Assembly: GCA_036897095.1 (NCBI GenBank) | Contig: JAYMSP010000622.1 | Span: 1 to 45,460 of the forward strand | Length of the DNA stretch: 45,460 bases | Source of the DNA: Plantago elongata | Lineage: Eukaryota; Streptophyta; Magnoliopsida; Lamiales; Plantaginaceae | Direction: 5' to 3' | Part shown: positions 44,552 through 45,460 of the stretch, in pieces | Numbering within the stretch: position 1 is the first letter of the stretch | Layout of the letters: each line of letters starts with the position of its first letter | Position numbers and translations under genes: made by a program | Notes under the pieces: generated by a model | Told to the model about the DNA's origin: nothing | The model's input: only the letters and a program-made list of their open reading frames with translations | Databases searched by the model: none

Positions 44552-45460
44552 TGTAAAGGCCCCGGTCTGGTCCGGACGTCAAAGAATATGCCGAACTTCC
44601 AAATACATCGATATATAAAAAAAACAGTAAATACAGACCCCAAATATAAGTTATAATTTGATAATAAATACACACGTCTAAACGAGTAGCAGCGGAGTAA
44701 CAATGCCTACAATCAGTCTGTCAGCCTATCTACCCTGACCTTTCTTCGTGCTCTTGTCCTGGGAAAAGCATTATTAGGACATGAGAGTGTCAGTCATAAA
44801 GACTCAGTGAGGATAATCAAGCATGCATGAACATGAGTATGAACGCGACAGTATAGCAAACCAACACAACACGCTGGTCAGGCACTTTTAAAAGTGGGGA
44901 AAACCGTTAACACGTAATCACGATCATAGCACATGAAAGGTGCCAGATTTACAGTACTAAACAGTATCTGTCTTGGGCTAGACCAAACTGATCAGGTATT
45001 GGTCAAATAACAGGGTGGAGTCGCAATCTCCAGGGAGTTGCATAAATGATGGGCAGCGTCCTTTCGCAACACATAATTAGGACCGTTTGAATAGTCCAAC
45101 ACGCACGCAAGAGCCCGAAAAGAGATATAGCGCTGCAGGCCGCTTTAACAGTATTTTGTCGACTTGCCTGAACGTATAGCGTTGCAGGCCGCTTTAAACA
45201 TGTTGTTGAACAAGTCGACCAGGACGGTTTTCCAAATTTTTCAGAAAAACACAGTGTGTGGTTGCTTTCAAAATCATTTTTCGTGCAATGCAGTTCATGT
45301 GGATCAACAGGACACACTCAGAATGCAATATCACAAGATAACTGGAATAGCAGGATATCAGGTCAGAATCAAGATACACTCAAAATTCAGTTCTAACAGA
45401 TTCAATGTTAATCAAATAATCGCAATTAGTACTCGTGTCGGGTTAGTCAGGATGTCGTCG
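44552..45460 (-). mobile_element. Probable LTR of a second Ty3/gypsy-type element inserted into copia copy 2
   Basis: Copia homology ends exactly at ...GCCCTGG (44,551) and foreign sequence starts TGTAAAGGCCCCGGTCTGG. On the minus strand this reads ...GGGGCCTTTACA, the kind of terminus found at the 3' end of many plant Ty3/gypsy LTRs. At least 909 bases continue without recognisable protein motifs, which fits a long LTR that runs out of the window. It contains a ~50-base direct repeat (45,124-45,213). A matching CCTGG-like duplication should occur at the far end. Orientation and class are inferences from one terminus. Confidence 0.5.
45124..45213. repeat. ~50-bp direct repeat within the terminal element
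   Basis: ATATAGCGCTGCAGGCCGCT and GTATAGCGTTGCAGGCCGCT occur 50 bases apart, each followed by TTAA and then a GTCGACTTG or inverted CAAGTCGAC. The arrangement could also form a hairpin. Confidence 0.75.

Noticed and set aside
43512-44675. A single 387-codon protein gene
   Set aside because: It is a chimera of LTR sequence and a decayed copia polyprotein; the first ~41 codons come from the inserted element.
1-45460. CRISPR arrays, bacterial operons, tRNA genes, riboswitches
   Set aside because: None seen. The intron-rich genes and transposon families are those of a plant nucleus, where the bacterial features are not expected; no tRNA cloverleaf was recognised by eye, though a tRNA scan was not possible.

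Overview
This is a window of plant nuclear DNA, almost certainly from a eudicot. The genes have many introns with GT-AG borders, the intergenic DNA is AT-rich, and it is full of plant transposon families: Ty3/gypsy Tat-type, Ty1/copia, PIF/Harbinger, hAT, Mutator-like and Stowaway. The species cannot be named from the sequence alone. An asterid is my guess, with low confidence.

Layout from left to right. Positions 1 to about 4,900 hold a decayed Ty3/gypsy (Tat/Retand-like) polyprotein on the minus strand, cut by the window edge inside the integrase core. It abuts a PIF/Harbinger remnant (about 4,895-7,039, minus strand) with a broken Myb/SANT-like ORF1 gene and what may be the first 36 codons of the transposase. 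Positions 7,204-10,648 carry a complete COP9 signalosome subunit 5 gene (CSN5, 6 exons, 357 aa). Its intron 1 contains a roughly 97-bp piece of plastid 23S rRNA and its intron 4 a Stowaway MITE. The next 14 kb are intergenic. They hold a non-autonomous hAT element (12,213-12,997), a 5'-truncated copia element (15,010 to about 19,384, minus), a Mutator-like element with long inverted ends (19,832-20,792) and a second hAT element (21,109-21,843).

Positions 24,496-30,419 carry a complete plasma-membrane H+-ATPase gene (14 exons, 953 aa). It converges on a complete gamma-glutamylcyclotransferase (ChaC/GGCT2-like) gene on the minus strand (34,304-31,046, 7 exons, 223 aa). A third hAT element (34,782-35,314) and a stretch of tandemly duplicated AT-rich DNA follow. 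Positions 37,946-41,570 carry a two-exon trihelix (Myb/SANT-like) DNA-binding protein gene, 267 aa. Its 2.8-kb intron contains a complete, intronless SOUL heme-binding protein gene on the opposite strand (39,862-39,263, 199 aa). The window closes with a second copia copy of the same family and orientation (41,910-44,551). That copy is interrupted at 44,552 by what looks like the LTR of another gypsy-type element, which runs off the window.

The five host genes do not form a pathway: they are ordinary independent plant genes (protein deneddylation, proton pumping, glutathione turnover, transcription, heme/tetrapyrrole binding). I found no new molecular system. The most informative features are structural: target-site duplications that define six small transposons, a plastid rRNA fragment inside a CSN5 intron, and a nested antisense gene. 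All exon borders were worked out by hand from reading frame, GT-AG sites and family knowledge; no alignment program was run.
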